Below, piece by piece: positions 24,174-32,966 of a stretch of 64,000 nucleotides of DNA. Each line of letters opens with the position of its first letter. Position 1 is the stretch's first letter. A program made the translations under genes and the position numbers. The stretch is from an uncultured Roseovarius sp. GTDB lineage: Bacteria > Pseudomonadota > Alphaproteobacteria > Rhodobacterales > Rhodobacteraceae. Under the pieces are notes generated by a model, which had not been told where the DNA came from, searched no databases, and saw only the letters and a program-made list of their open reading frames with translations. Location of the stretch: assembly GCA_947503145.1 (NCBI GenBank), contig CANNCP010000013.1, positions 1 to 64,000 on the forward strand, given 5' to 3'.

Positions 24174-25106
24174 TCAGTCTTCCGAACGCTTCCAGCGCTC
24201 GTGAAGCTCGGCGATCAGCTGCGGGGCGTTGCCCTCAAGCCAGCTGACAAAATCGCTCTCCTCGGCCTTCAACTCGAGCTTGAGTTGCTTTCCACGACGT
24301 CCGGTCGTGACAGTGGCGGCACCGACCCCCGGAATCACCGTGCCGGGCCGCCCGCGAGGGCGAGACGAGGATGTGGTCTGTTCGGGCTTCCCTGCAGCAG
24401 AGAGGACGGCCAAAAATGCATGATCGGATTTCTCGTCAATACCGCCTTGGTAGGATGTTTTGGCCTCACCCGCCAAAGCTGCAAGCAGTTCGCGATCGGC
24501 ATCCGTAGCCCCCAGCAACTTCTTGAGCTCTTCCCACCTGGGCCGACCAATGCCCGGAGCGGCACCGATGGCGAGGACCAGGTCCTCCCCAACGGTGCGG
24601 ACCACGCTTAACAGCTGCGACACTCCTGCCTCGGTCAGATTGAGAACCTCGGCGACACCCTTGTTAGTGCGTTCGGATGCGCTCAGATGGTCACCGTCGA
24701 GCAAGGCTGCGGCAACAAGCGCTCGTTCGATGAAGCTTAGATCCCGCCGCTCTTGGTTCTCTAACAGCTGATCACGAAGTGCCTGATCGCCCTCCATCTC
24801 TGTGACAATGGCGCGGACCTTGATCCCAAGTTCTCTGCAAGCTTCCAGTCGACGACGGCCATAGATCAGGCTGTAGCGATCACCATCAAGCGGCCGGACG
24901 AGGATTGGTACTCGCTGTCCGTTCTTGGAAATTGACGCCTTGAGGCCCGCAGTCTCAATCTGCAGCCTGTCATCGAGCCGACCTGTGATTTCGATTTGGT
25001 CAGGCTCGATTTCGAAAACGCCGCCGCGCAGCCTGCGCCCTTCAAGAGCGTCGGGCGCGTTGCGCAGGGTCTGCAGTGGCAGTCCCAGTTTAGGCTTTCT
25101 TGCCAT
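24174..25106 (-). CDS. repB: RepB, ParB-like partition protein of repABC
   Basis: A 310-residue ParB-family protein. The ParB CTPase domain has ASISKNGQRVPILVRPLDGD, RYSLIYGRRRLEACRELG and QLLENQERRDLSFIERALVA; the helix-turn-helix has RTNKGVAEVLNLTEAGVSQL. The C-terminal part contains a basic RPRGRPGTV segment and ends with a dimerisation tail (FVSWLEGNAPQLIAELHERW). It should bind the AGCT-centred palindromes at 22690-22753. The ATG overlaps repA by 17 bp, so the two are coupled. Two half-matches to the palindrome occur inside this gene (near 24605 and 24760) but are not palindromic. Confidence 0.93.
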   Translation of the reverse strand: MARKPKLGLPLQTLRNAPDALEGRRLRGGVFEIEPDQIEITGRLDDRLQIETAGLKASISKNGQRVPILVRPLDGDRYSLIYGRRRLEACRELGIKVRAIVTEMEGDQALRDQLLENQERRDLSFIERALVAAALLDGDHLSASERTNKGVAEVLNLTEAGVSQLLSVVRTVGEDLVLAIGAAPGIGRPRWEELKKLLGATDADRELLAALAGEAKTSYQGGIDEKSDHAFLAVLSAAGKPEQTTSSSRPRGRPGTVIPGVGAATVTTGRRGKQLKLELKAEESDFVSWLEGNAPQLIAELHERWKRSED

Positions 25107-26283
25107 TGCGTCCCCACGTGTTCTGGATGATCGCCGCGATCTCGTCGTTGACGGCGTTCATGGATTCGATTGCACGATCGAAAGTCTGACGCGTGAAGTC
25201 CTTCTTGTCGGCCTCGTAGAGCGTCTGCTTCGTCAGCCCTGCATCAGAGATCGCAGTAGACTCAACCATGTGGTTGGTCAGGACTGACCTGCCGAACAGA
25301 CCCCGGATGAAAGCAATGACCTCGGTCTGCGGGGCATCACCCACCTTGTAGCGGGTCGGCAGAAAGCGCAGCCAGTCGAAGCGAAGGTTTGCGCCAGCAT
25401 CCCGGATGACGCCAAGCAGATCAGCGGTCATTCGCAGAAACTGCGACATGGACATCAGATCGAGCATTTGGGGGTGAACGGTAACAAGCACCCCTGAAGA
25501 TGCTGAAAGGGCGGACATGGTTAAAAAACCAAGCTGCGGCGGACAGTCGATGACGACGACGTCATAGTCCGCTTCGACACTGTCGAGCGCGTCGCGCACA
25601 CGGGCAAAGAATGCGCGGGCGCCGCCACGCTGAATGGCTGCCGGTGTCTCATGTTCGAATTCCATGAGCTCGAGGTTCCCGGGAATCAGGTCAAGACCAC
25701 GGATGTAGGTCTTGCGGATCACGTCCGAGATCGGGACCGGTTCATCGTAGCGAACCGCATCATACAGCGTGCCACCCTCCATCAGGTCCAGCTCAGGCTG
25801 GATGCCATGCAGCGCGGAAAGGGATGCCTGGGGGTCCAGATCGATCGCAAGGACACGATATCCCTTGAGAGCCAAGCGCTGTGCAAGGTGAGCGGATGTT
25901 GTCGTTTTCCCGGACCCGCCTTTGAAGTTCACAACAGAAACAATCTGAAGCTCGTCACCGGCACGACGCCCCGGAACGTAGGTTCCAGGCTTCTTCGCGT
26001 TTGCCTCAAGAGCGTGGCGAATCTCCCAGATATCATCGAGGGTATATCGCCGGTGGCTGCCCGCAGTGGTTTCGACGTCAGCGATCTTTCCTTCTCGATG
26101 AAGCTTGCGAAGGTAGGTATGATCGACGCCAAGCAACTCGGCCGCCTCGCCGCTGGTCAGGCTGCGCATGACTTTTTTGGCGTCGGGAGGGAAGTGGGCA
26201 GCACGTTGCGCATGAAGATTGGACGCAAGAAGCTCTGCGTAGTGCCCGATGGCAATGTCCAGGTCCTGCTCAGCTTCGCTCAT
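25090..26283 (-). CDS. repA: RepA, ParA-type partition ATPase of repABC
   Basis: A 397-residue ParA. An N-terminal helix-turn-helix (LTSGEAAELLGVDHTYLRKL, then GSHRRYTLDDIWEIRHAL) is followed by the deviant Walker A VVNFKGGSGKTTTSAHLAQR, Walker A' (VLAIDLDPQASLSALHG) and Walker B (YDVVVIDCPPQLGFLTMSAL). RepA autorepresses the repABC promoter and drives partition with RepB. GAGGCAGAG precedes the ATG. The region upstream (26284-26450) carries two AACGCGC direct repeats (read on the minus strand) that could be operators. The length and domain order are normal for the family. Confidence 0.94.
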   Translation of the reverse strand: MSEAEQDLDIAIGHYAELLASNLHAQRAAHFPPDAKKVMRSLTSGEAAELLGVDHTYLRKLHREGKIADVETTAGSHRRYTLDDIWEIRHALEANAKKPGTYVPGRRAGDELQIVSVVNFKGGSGKTTTSAHLAQRLALKGYRVLAIDLDPQASLSALHGIQPELDLMEGGTLYDAVRYDEPVPISDVIRKTYIRGLDLIPGNLELMEFEHETPAAIQRGGARAFFARVRDALDSVEADYDVVVIDCPPQLGFLTMSALSASSGVLVTVHPQMLDLMSMSQFLRMTADLLGVIRDAGANLRFDWLRFLPTRYKVGDAPQTEVIAFIRGLFGRSVLTNHMVESTAISDAGLTKQTLYEADKKDFTRQTFDRAIESMNAVNDEIAAIIQNTWGRNGKKA

Positions 26284-26432
26284 CTCTGCCTCGATTCGTG
26301 GGCGCGTTTTTTATGTGATCGCGCGTTATTTATCGAGACTATTGCCCGAGCTATCAGATTCGTGCAAGCTCTTTCTAGATTTGGTGTCAGTCGCTGCGTC
26401 ATGCACAAGAGTAGCTAGGGTTTGCGGCAGGC

Positions 26433-26477
26433 TTGTCTTAGGAACCTTTCGGATATACATTACAAGACGTATATCCG
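26433..26477 (+). promoter_or_regulatory. promoter and operator dyad of the AbrB/PIN toxin-antitoxin pair
   Basis: TTGTCT (26433-26438), 17-bp spacer and TACATT (26456-26461). The inverted repeat CGGATATAC (26450-26458) / GTATATCCG (26469-26477), spacer 10 bp, spans the -10 box and the predicted start, so binding there would block transcription. This fits autorepression by the antitoxin. Confidence 0.65.
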
Positions 26478-26491
26478 CATGGGAGGTCACG

Positions 26492-26719
26492 ATGCAGGTC
26501 GCAAAATGGGGTAACTCGCTGGCCGTCCGTTTGCCCGCGGAGCTCGTCCGAGAGCTTGGTCTCAAGGAGGGTGATCAGATCGACCTGGTCAAGGACGACG
26601 GTCGGGTCAGAGTCCGTCGCCTTGCTCGTGCGGATGAGGTACTTACCGGCCTGCGCCGCTTCCGGGGCAAGTTGTCCGCAGCAGAACGTCTGAGCCGCGA
26701 CGACGCACATGAGCGCTGA
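26492..26719 (+). CDS. AbrB/MazE-type antitoxin
   Basis: A 75-residue antitoxin starting MQVAKWGNSLAVRLPAELVR, the swapped-hairpin AbrB/MazE fold (WGNSLAVRLP is the hallmark), followed by KEGDQIDLVKDDGRVRVRR and a C-terminal toxin-binding tail. ATG 26492 has GGGAGG 7 nt upstream. The stop overlaps the downstream PIN toxin start by 11 bp. It should neutralise the toxin and repress the promoter through the 26450-26477 dyad. The pair sits directly upstream of repA in divergent orientation, a common place for plasmid stability modules. Confidence 0.88.
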   Translation: MQVAKWGNSLAVRLPAELVRELGLKEGDQIDLVKDDGRVRVRRLARADEVLTGLRRFRGKLSAAERLSRDDAHER

Positions 26720-27104
26720 GTTCGCGGACACGAATGTCGTTCTTTACCTGCTCGACGATGGCCCAAAGGCCGATCGCGCCGAGGTCATCCTGGGGCAGGG
26801 GCCCCGGATCAGCGTTCAGGTTCTAAACGAGTCACTGGTGAACTGCCGCCGCAAAGCTGGCCTCGGTTGGGAGGAAGCAGCGGCCTTTCTCGAAGGCGTG
26901 CGCGCCTTGTGTCCCGTCGAAGATCTCTCCGTGCAGACCCATGACGTCGGCCGCGCTTTGGCGGAACGCTACGGCTTCTCGATCTACGACGCGATGATCG
27001 TGGCCAGCGCTTTGGTTGCGGGGTGTACCACGCTGTGGAGCGAGGACATGCAAGATGGCCTGCTGGTGGAAGGCCAGCTTCGCATCGTCAACCCCTTTGC
27101 ATGA
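26709..27104 (+). CDS. PIN-domain toxin (VapC-like)
   Basis: A 131-residue PIN protein. Acidic catalytic residues are visible in FADTNVVLYLLDDG (Asp7 region), in LNESLVNCRRKAGL and in YGFSIYDAMIVASALVAGCT (Asp97 region), with LWSEDMQDGL at the C-terminus as the fourth acidic position. VapC-type PIN toxins are Mg-dependent endoribonucleases that cut tRNA or rRNA. It overlaps the AbrB-type antitoxin and follows the usual antitoxin-first order. Length and motifs are complete, so it is probably active. A large inverted repeat at 27134-27178 ends the transcript. Confidence 0.88.
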   Translation: MSAEFADTNVVLYLLDDGPKADRAEVILGQGPRISVQVLNESLVNCRRKAGLGWEEAAAFLEGVRALCPVEDLSVQTHDVGRALAERYGFSIYDAMIVASALVAGCTTLWSEDMQDGLLVEGQLRIVNPFA

Positions 27105-27133
27105 GCGGACGGCTTCTGTGCCTGAAACTGACC

Positions 27134-27178
27134 ACAACCTTGTAATCCTTCCCTGTAGTGGAGGATTTGCAAGGTTGT
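27134..27178. terminator. large inverted repeat between convergent genes
   Basis: ACAACCTTG-T-AATCCT (27134-27149) pairs with AGGATT-TG-CAAGGTTGT (27162-27178), about 15 bp with a small internal asymmetry. It separates the toxin gene from the convergent recombinase gene. There is no strong T-run, so it may instead be a recombinase-associated repeat. Confidence 0.45.
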
Positions 27179-27182
27179 TAGG

Positions 27183-28070
27183 CTACTCAAGCAGCCCCAG
27201 CCTCTCCGCCCGCTCCAACAGCATCTTGACTGACGACGGCTGCCATCTCGTTCGGCCACGTGGTGTGCGTTCGCGCATAGATTCCAGCCGTTCACAGATC
27301 GCCTGGAGCGTAATGCCGGGATCCGCGCCCTTGATGGCGGCGACGATGGCGGGCAGGCGGTCGTCGGTTTCGCGGCGGCCGGCGCGGGCCAAAACTGTCT
27401 CGGGCAGGAAGCCGTCGCGGACATAGGCCTTCACGGCGCGCAAGAGACGGCTTTGGGTCCAGCGACGCGCCTCGGGCAAGGGGCCGTTGATGATGCGCAC
27501 CACGTCTTCCCAGGCCAAGTCGGGGCGCAACCGGCGCACATGGGGCACCCAATCTTGTGCCGTTTCGTTCAGACGCTCCATGTAGCCGTCCTGTCGCGCT
27601 AGCCGCACCTTGCGAAGAGCGGCAGGGTCTTTGGCCCGCAGTCCAGGGTTTCCGCCCACGCGGCCCTTTGTGCGCGCACTGGCGAGGCCGGCCTTGGTGC
27701 GCTCCCGGATCAGGGCGCGCTCGAACTCGGCCGCAGCGCCCAAGACCTGCAGCGTGAACTTGCCCTGCGGGGATCCAGTGTCGATCGGGTCCTGGATCGA
27801 GCGAAAGAACGCACCCCTGGCCTCCAGCCGCTCGATCACTTCCAGCAGATGCGACAGAGACCGCGCAAGCCGGTCGATCCTCACGACGACCAGCGTATCG
27901 TCACTCTGGATGCGTTCGAGCACACGCCCAAGCACCGGCCGCGCGCGATTGCCGCCTGAGGCGTGCTCTTCATAGATTTCGGCGCAACCCGCAGATTTCA
28001 GGGCCTGCGACTGGGGCAGGGGGGTTTGATCCTCTGTGGATACGCGCGCATAGCCTATCAATGGCATCAA
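27183..28070 (-). CDS. serine recombinase / resolvase
   Basis: A 295-residue serine recombinase. The catalytic domain starts LIGYARVSTEDQTPLPQSQA (Ser11 region of YARVST), with VVRIDRLARSLSHLLEVIER and GAAAEFERALIRERTKAGLA (EFER and arginine-rich E helix). The C-terminal 100 residues beyond the resolvase core contain a longer extension than Tn3 resolvases (about 185 residues), with RWTQSRLLRAVKAYVRDGFL and a final HTH-like RTRWQPSSVKMLLERAERLG. It may resolve plasmid dimers or mobilise a small element. Divergent from the SNF2-type gene; the 115-bp gap between them is the likely recombination or promoter region. Confidence 0.85.
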   Translation of the reverse strand: MMPLIGYARVSTEDQTPLPQSQALKSAGCAEIYEEHASGGNRARPVLGRVLERIQSDDTLVVVRIDRLARSLSHLLEVIERLEARGAFFRSIQDPIDTGSPQGKFTLQVLGAAAEFERALIRERTKAGLASARTKGRVGGNPGLRAKDPAALRKVRLARQDGYMERLNETAQDWVPHVRRLRPDLAWEDVVRIINGPLPEARRWTQSRLLRAVKAYVRDGFLPETVLARAGRRETDDRLPAIVAAIKGADPGITLQAICERLESMRERTPRGRTRWQPSSVKMLLERAERLGLLE

Positions 28071-28184
28071 AACAGTCTTTTTGCAGTTTCATATAGCGCT
28101 ACTAAACGACCGATTGATGGCAGAAGAATAACGTTTCGGAGGTTGGTGCCACCTTTTTTCTGTAAGTTCCACATAGGCGGCGCA

Positions 28185-31100
28185 ATGGAAAACCGCTATC
28201 TGGAAGAATATGCGGGAGACCTGTGGGCCGGGTCTGCGGGGCGGGCATTGGGGTGTTGCATGGACTTACGGTTGAGGGATTATTTTGATGTCGGCACGCT
28301 GCAACGCGGTGAAGATTATGCGCATCGCGGTCTGGTCGCGACGGTCGAGCCTCTGCCGGATGGGAGTATCCGCGGGCGTGTGTTGAATGGGCGCGGGGAA
28401 AGCTACCAACAGCGGATTACCCTGAGCAACAGCTTTGTGGACGGGATTTGCTCTTGCCCGGTGGGGCATAATTGCAAGCACGTGGTCGCTGTTTTGATGA
28501 CATCGGCGGAACGCGATTCCAGCTCCCCGCAACTGGCAGCACCGGTGCGGGGTTGGCTGACCCGTGTCAAGCAGCAGCCGACAGCCCTAGTGCCGCCTGA
28601 GGCACGTCCCGAGGACTATCCGGACAAGGTGAAGGAACGCCTGCTTTATGTCCTGATCCCGAATGAAACAAAAGTCAGGATCGACATTTACAAGGGCCGT
28701 ATCAATGCTGCTGGCACGGGCCTGAACAAGGCGATCCGGCGCTATGATGCGCTGCATGCCCTGCGCAGCAACGCTGTGGCAAAATTCATCCGACCGACCG
28801 ATCTGGAGCTTTTGTCTGCGCTGGCGCAGACCCAACTGTGGGAAACGCACTATAGCTACGGCCTGCCCGGTATGTTCAAGCCAAAGGGGCAGGATGCTTT
28901 GCCCCTGATCCGGCGCTTGTGCGGCACGGGTCGCTTCCTCCATGACAATTCTCCGGACGCGGAGTTGAGCTGGTCAGAAGCGTGTCCAAAGGCCAGACTG
29001 GCCTGGCGCATGGCGGCGGATGGCAGTCAGAGCCTGGGGTTTGAGGACGCAGACGGCATACAGTTGGAGTTGCGGGCGTTGGACGGGGCAGCGCTATGGG
29101 TGAACACCGCGCACGGTCAGATCGGGGCGCTGGCACAGCCGGTGCAGATTGAGGCGCTGCAGCTTGTCCAGAGCGCTCCCCAAGTCGCGCCCGATGAAGC
29201 GGCGGCCCTGGCTGCGGAGATGCCCGCCACGCTCGCTGGACTGGCCTTGCCGCCGCCGCATGTGGCGCGACAGAGACGGCGCGCGGCCCATAAACGCATC
29301 GCTCGTTTGACGCTTGGAGCGGAGAGCGCGCGTGACGGCTATAGGCGTTGGGACAGCGTTTCTGTCACTCTGCCAACACTGACATTGCGCTTTGTCTATG
29401 ACGGGCAGGAGGTTTGGGAAGGCGACGCCGACCCCCGGGTCGTTGAAAACAACGAGGTCGTAACGCTGACGCGCGATCATCAATGGGAAGCTGCTTGCGT
29501 CATCCGGCTGATGGATGCAGGGGCGATACCCGTTGACGAAATGGACTATCTTTTGCCGAGCGCTCGAATGCTGCAATGCGATTTCGTCTTCGCTGAGGAG
29601 GAGATGGGCGCGAACAGTATGCGCCTCCCGTCGTCGCGCGATGGTCTCGAGTTTGCGTTCCGGACGCTGCCCGGGTTGCGGACCGAAGGCTGGGAAATCA
29701 TTGAAACATCAAAGTGGCCCTTCCGTTTGAGCGATGAAGCTGCCGCGCTGACGGTTGCAACACAGGCCGAGGCAGGCGACGCATTCCACGGCAACGACTG
29801 GTTCTCGCTGGGGTTTCAAGCCGAGATCGGCGGCAAGCCAGTGGATGTCGCGCCCCTGATCGCGGCCTTTCTTGAACAGGTGCGTGACGAATGGGACGCC
29901 GTGCCGGATGTCGACGTCCTGTCGCAGCATCTGTCCGATAAGCCGGTTTACCTGAACCGGGGCAAGGCGGGCTATGCCCCCCTGGACCTCAGTCCGCTGG
30001 CACCCCTACTCCATCTGGTGCTGACGCATTATGCCGAGTTGGGCGCGCTGCACCCGTCGGATGCCGATGTCGCTCGGTTGGCAGAAAAGGCGCTGGCAGG
30101 CAGCTCGGTACACTTCGCCGATAACGCCGGGATCATTCCGCTGGCTCGTAGCCTGAAGGCATTGGCCGAGGCCGAGAGTTTTGCTCCACCAAAGGGATTG
30201 CGCGCGCAGTTGCGCCCCTATCAGGCCTATGGTTCCGCCTGGATGGGCAGCTTGCTCGAAGCCGGTTTTGGCGGAGTTCTGGCGGATGATATGGGGCTGG
30301 GCAAGACAATTCAGGTGTTGGCCCTCTTGCAGGCACGTCGCGAAGCAGGAGCAGCTGGCCCGGCGCTTCTGATCGTACCGACCAGCCTGTTGCATGGCTG
30401 GCAGATGCAGTCCGCGCAATTCACACCGGATATTCGGCTCGTGGTCCTGCATGGCACAGGCCGGGCGGCGCTGCGCGACGAGGCTCTGCGCGCCGATCTG
30501 GTCGTCACCACCTATCCGTTGCTGGCGCGTGATCAAGACTGGCTGACAGCGACAGAGTGGCCTCTGGTGATCCTGGACGAAGCGCAAACCCTCAAGAACC
30601 CTGCGTCGCAAATGGCCAAGAGCCTGCGCAACATTCCTGCCAAGGGGCGGCTGGCGCTGACCGGCACGCCGCTGGAAAACTCGCTGCAAGACCTTTGGAC
30701 ACTGATCGACTGGGTGAATCCGGGTCTTCTGGGGTATAGAAAAGAGTTTCAGAAACTGTTTCGCACCCCGATCGAAAAGCATGGTGACGCGGTCGCACAA
30801 TCGCGTCTCAACCGTCGGCTGCGCCCCTTCATGCTGCGTCGCACCAAGGAGCAGGTCGCAACCGAACTTCCTCCTAAGACCGAAATCCTGGAACGGGTGG
30901 AGCTGCCAAAGCCGCAGCAAGCGCTTTATGAAGCCGTACGCAGCACCATGGATGCCCGGGTGCGCGAGGCGATCAGCGCCCGTGGTCTGGCCGCAGCGCA
31001 GATTACCGTGCTCGATGCGCTGCTCAAGCTGCGGCAGGTGTGCTGCGACCCGGCGCTGGTCAAGACTGACGCGGCGCGCGCGGTGGCGGACAGCGCCAAA

Positions 31101-31610
31101 CGCTCGCGATTGCGTGAATTGCTGGCCGAGCTGGTGGCCGAGGGTCGCCGCGTTCTGGTGTTTTCGCAATTCGTTGAAATGCTGCGTCTGATCGAAGCGG
31201 ATCTGGCCGCCGCCGGCATCCCCCATCTGACGTTGACGGGCCAGACGCAAAAGCGTGCCGATGTACTGGAAAGCTTCGCGAAAGGCACTGCGCCGGTTTT
31301 CCTGCTTAGCCTGAAAGCCGGTGGTCTTGGGCTGACCTTGACCGAGGCGGATACGGTGATCCTTTATGACCCATGGTGGAACCCAGCTGTGGAGCGTCAG
31401 GCCATGGACCGCACCCATCGCATAGGTCAGGACAAACCGGTATTCGTGCATCGTCTGGTCGCCGCAGGCACAGTAGAGGAAAAGATACTTGACATGCAGT
31501 CGCGCAAACAGGCGCTGGTCGACGCCTTGTTCGACAAGGATGGGGGACAGGCTGGCCCGTTGCTGGACGAGGCGATACTGCAAGATCTGTTTGCGCCGCT
31601 CGGGGTGTGA
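28185..31610 (+). CDS. SWIM zinc-finger SNF2-family ATPase
   Basis: A 1141-residue protein; ATG 28185 gives MENRYLEEYAGDLWAG with AGGCGG upstream. An N-terminal SWIM finger (CSCPVGHNCKH, residues 89-99) is followed by a long middle domain and a SNF2 ATPase: DDMGLGKTIQ (Walker A, near residue 702), LDEAQTLKN (DEAH-like box, near 797), LTGTPLENSLQDLW, then the helicase C domain with LLSLKAGGLGLTLTEADTVI and QAMDRTHRIGQ. This matches the bacterial SWIM-SNF2 proteins, which translocate on dsDNA and have been seen in mobile elements and defence-related loci. The substrate and partners are not known. It is the only gene of its transcript. Confidence 0.88.
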   Translation: MENRYLEEYAGDLWAGSAGRALGCCMDLRLRDYFDVGTLQRGEDYAHRGLVATVEPLPDGSIRGRVLNGRGESYQQRITLSNSFVDGICSCPVGHNCKHVVAVLMTSAERDSSSPQLAAPVRGWLTRVKQQPTALVPPEARPEDYPDKVKERLLYVLIPNETKVRIDIYKGRINAAGTGLNKAIRRYDALHALRSNAVAKFIRPTDLELLSALAQTQLWETHYSYGLPGMFKPKGQDALPLIRRLCGTGRFLHDNSPDAELSWSEACPKARLAWRMAADGSQSLGFEDADGIQLELRALDGAALWVNTAHGQIGALAQPVQIEALQLVQSAPQVAPDEAAALAAEMPATLAGLALPPPHVARQRRRAAHKRIARLTLGAESARDGYRRWDSVSVTLPTLTLRFVYDGQEVWEGDADPRVVENNEVVTLTRDHQWEAACVIRLMDAGAIPVDEMDYLLPSARMLQCDFVFAEEEMGANSMRLPSSRDGLEFAFRTLPGLRTEGWEIIETSKWPFRLSDEAAALTVATQAEAGDAFHGNDWFSLGFQAEIGGKPVDVAPLIAAFLEQVRDEWDAVPDVDVLSQHLSDKPVYLNRGKAGYAPLDLSPLAPLLHLVLTHYAELGALHPSDADVARLAEKALAGSSVHFADNAGIIPLARSLKALAEAESFAPPKGLRAQLRPYQAYGSAWMGSLLEAGFGGVLADDMGLGKTIQVLALLQARREAGAAGPALLIVPTSLLHGWQMQSAQFTPDIRLVVLHGTGRAALRDEALRADLVVTTYPLLARDQDWLTATEWPLVILDEAQTLKNPASQMAKSLRNIPAKGRLALTGTPLENSLQDLWTLIDWVNPGLLGYRKEFQKLFRTPIEKHGDAVAQSRLNRRLRPFMLRRTKEQVATELPPKTEILERVELPKPQQALYEAVRSTMDARVREAISARGLAAAQITVLDALLKLRQVCCDPALVKTDAARAVADSAKRSRLRELLAELVAEGRRVLVFSQFVEMLRLIEADLAAAGIPHLTLTGQTQKRADVLESFAKGTAPVFLLSLKAGGLGLTLTEADTVILYDPWWNPAVERQAMDRTHRIGQDKPVFVHRLVAAGTVEEKILDMQSRKQALVDALFDKDGGQAGPLLDEAILQDLFAPLGV

Positions 31611-31713
31611 CAGGGGCTCGCCGCCTAGACGTTGCGCCAAAGCATGCGAACGCGGCTCTTCCGGCTTGAGATGTTACCGACCATTTCTGGCAAACGCGCC
31701 GAAGGTCCGAAGA

Positions 31714-32808
31714 TTACAGCCCCGCAGCCTTGGTCAGGTTTACGCGGAACCGGTCGCGGCGACGCTGATAGCGGCGGGTCATTTCGGCTGAGGCGTGACC
31801 AAGATGCTTTTGGACGTAGCGCTCATCGACTTCGGCAGAGCTCGCGAGACCGGCGCGCAAGGAATGGCCGGAAAACAGCGCCAGGCGCTCTTTTTCGGAC
31901 AGTTCGGATCGGATGCCGGCGTCGAGGACCGTGCGCTTGATCAGTCGTGCGACATGTTTGTCGTTCAGGCGTGTTTCAGATGCGCACTTGCCATCCCGCG
32001 AGGTGCCGACGAAGACAGGGCCGAAGTCGATCTTTGCAAAGTGCAGCCATTGTTCCAGCGCCTGGACCGGGCAGGTTTGATCGCTGGAGCCGCGGCCAAT
32101 CTCGACCTCGCGCCAGCCGGTCTTCGCGTTGAGCGTGAGCAGGGCGCCTTTGTCGAAGATCTCAATCCAGCCACCAGAATCCGGCGTGTCGTCCTTGTGC
32201 ACGTCGAGGCTGACGATTTCGGATCGGCGCAGACCCCCCGCGTATCCCAACAGCAGGATCGTGCGGTCCCGCAACCCACGCAGATCGAAGGGAAGGCTGC
32301 CCACCATAGCGAGTATATCGTCGGCCATGATTGCTTCTTTCCGAACCGGCGGTCGCGCGTGCCTGCGCTTGATCCCGGCAAGCACGGAGGCGATGTGGCG
32401 GTTCTTACGATCAAGGGTGAAGCCGCGCTGAGTGTAGTTCCAGCCAAGGCCAGAAAGACGGCGATCGATTGTCGAGACTGAGAGGGCAGGGGCCTTTCCC
32501 GTGGGTGCCGCCAGGTTGGCGAGGTAGAGCCCGATCATCTCGGGTGAAGGCGGCAAAGGGTCCGTTCCCTTCAGTCTGCACCAGCGGGTAAAGTGCGCCC
32601 AGTCTTTCGCATAGGCCTTCAGGGTATTCTCAGAGGCCGCCTGCTTTGCATAGCTGCGTGCGGTTTCTACCAGCTGATCGACGGTGCCTGAACCAGCCAC
32701 ATGCGAGGGCAAGGTGATGCTATCACTTTTCTCTTGATCGCCCTCGCCGACGCAAGCATCAAGTTTGTCAGAGGGCGTTGACGTCGATTTCTCGATCTCT
32801 GTGTCCAT
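31714..32808 (-). CDS. tyrosine site-specific recombinase (integrase)
   Basis: A 364-residue tyrosine recombinase with an N-terminal SAM-like core-binding domain (LKAYAKDWAHFTRWCRLKGT, PPSPEMIGLYLANLAAP). Catalytic residues are visible in GYAGGLRRSEIVSLDVH (Arg), HSLRAGLASSAE (HxxR) and HLGHASAEMTRRYQRR (His and nucleophilic Tyr). This is the layout of Xer/phage-integrase recombinases found on roseobacter plasmids. GGGGAAAG precedes the ATG. A XerCD-like dyad lies 56 bp upstream at 32864-32888 and is a candidate target. It may resolve multimers or integrate DNA. Confidence 0.88.
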   Translation of the reverse strand: MDTEIEKSTSTPSDKLDACVGEGDQEKSDSITLPSHVAGSGTVDQLVETARSYAKQAASENTLKAYAKDWAHFTRWCRLKGTDPLPPSPEMIGLYLANLAAPTGKAPALSVSTIDRRLSGLGWNYTQRGFTLDRKNRHIASVLAGIKRRHARPPVRKEAIMADDILAMVGSLPFDLRGLRDRTILLLGYAGGLRRSEIVSLDVHKDDTPDSGGWIEIFDKGALLTLNAKTGWREVEIGRGSSDQTCPVQALEQWLHFAKIDFGPVFVGTSRDGKCASETRLNDKHVARLIKRTVLDAGIRSELSEKERLALFSGHSLRAGLASSAEVDERYVQKHLGHASAEMTRRYQRRRDRFRVNLTKAAGL

Positions 32809-32863
32809 TCTTTCCCCTTAATATTCGCTGATTTTGAGACTGTGTAGCAGCATATTCCACCAA

Positions 32864-32888
32864 GTCCGATAAGGCAAGCTTATTGGAC
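32864..32888. repeat. dif-like dyad, candidate recombinase target
   Basis: GTCCGATAAG (32864-32873) and CTTATTGGAC (32879-32888) are an inverted pair with one mismatch, separated by GCAAG. The inner ATAA-N7-TTAT resembles the core of Xer sites (ATAA-N6-8-TTAT). It lies directly upstream of the integrase gene. Confidence 0.45.
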
Positions 32889-32966
32889 GTGATAGAGAAC
32901 CGCAGGCTGGGGCGGTTTGGACATCACATTGTGGACGAAAGCGCCGCAAGAGACTAGTGTTGTAGC

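Noticed and set aside
24600-24775. Extra parS copies inside repB (CTTAACAGCTGCGAC and CTAACAGCTGATCAC)
   Set aside because: Only one arm matches the palindrome in each case; probably chance similarity in coding DNA.
30006-31640. A long minus-strand open frame opposite the SNF2-type gene
   Set aside because: It mirrors the conserved ATPase core; no motif or ribosome-binding site supports it.
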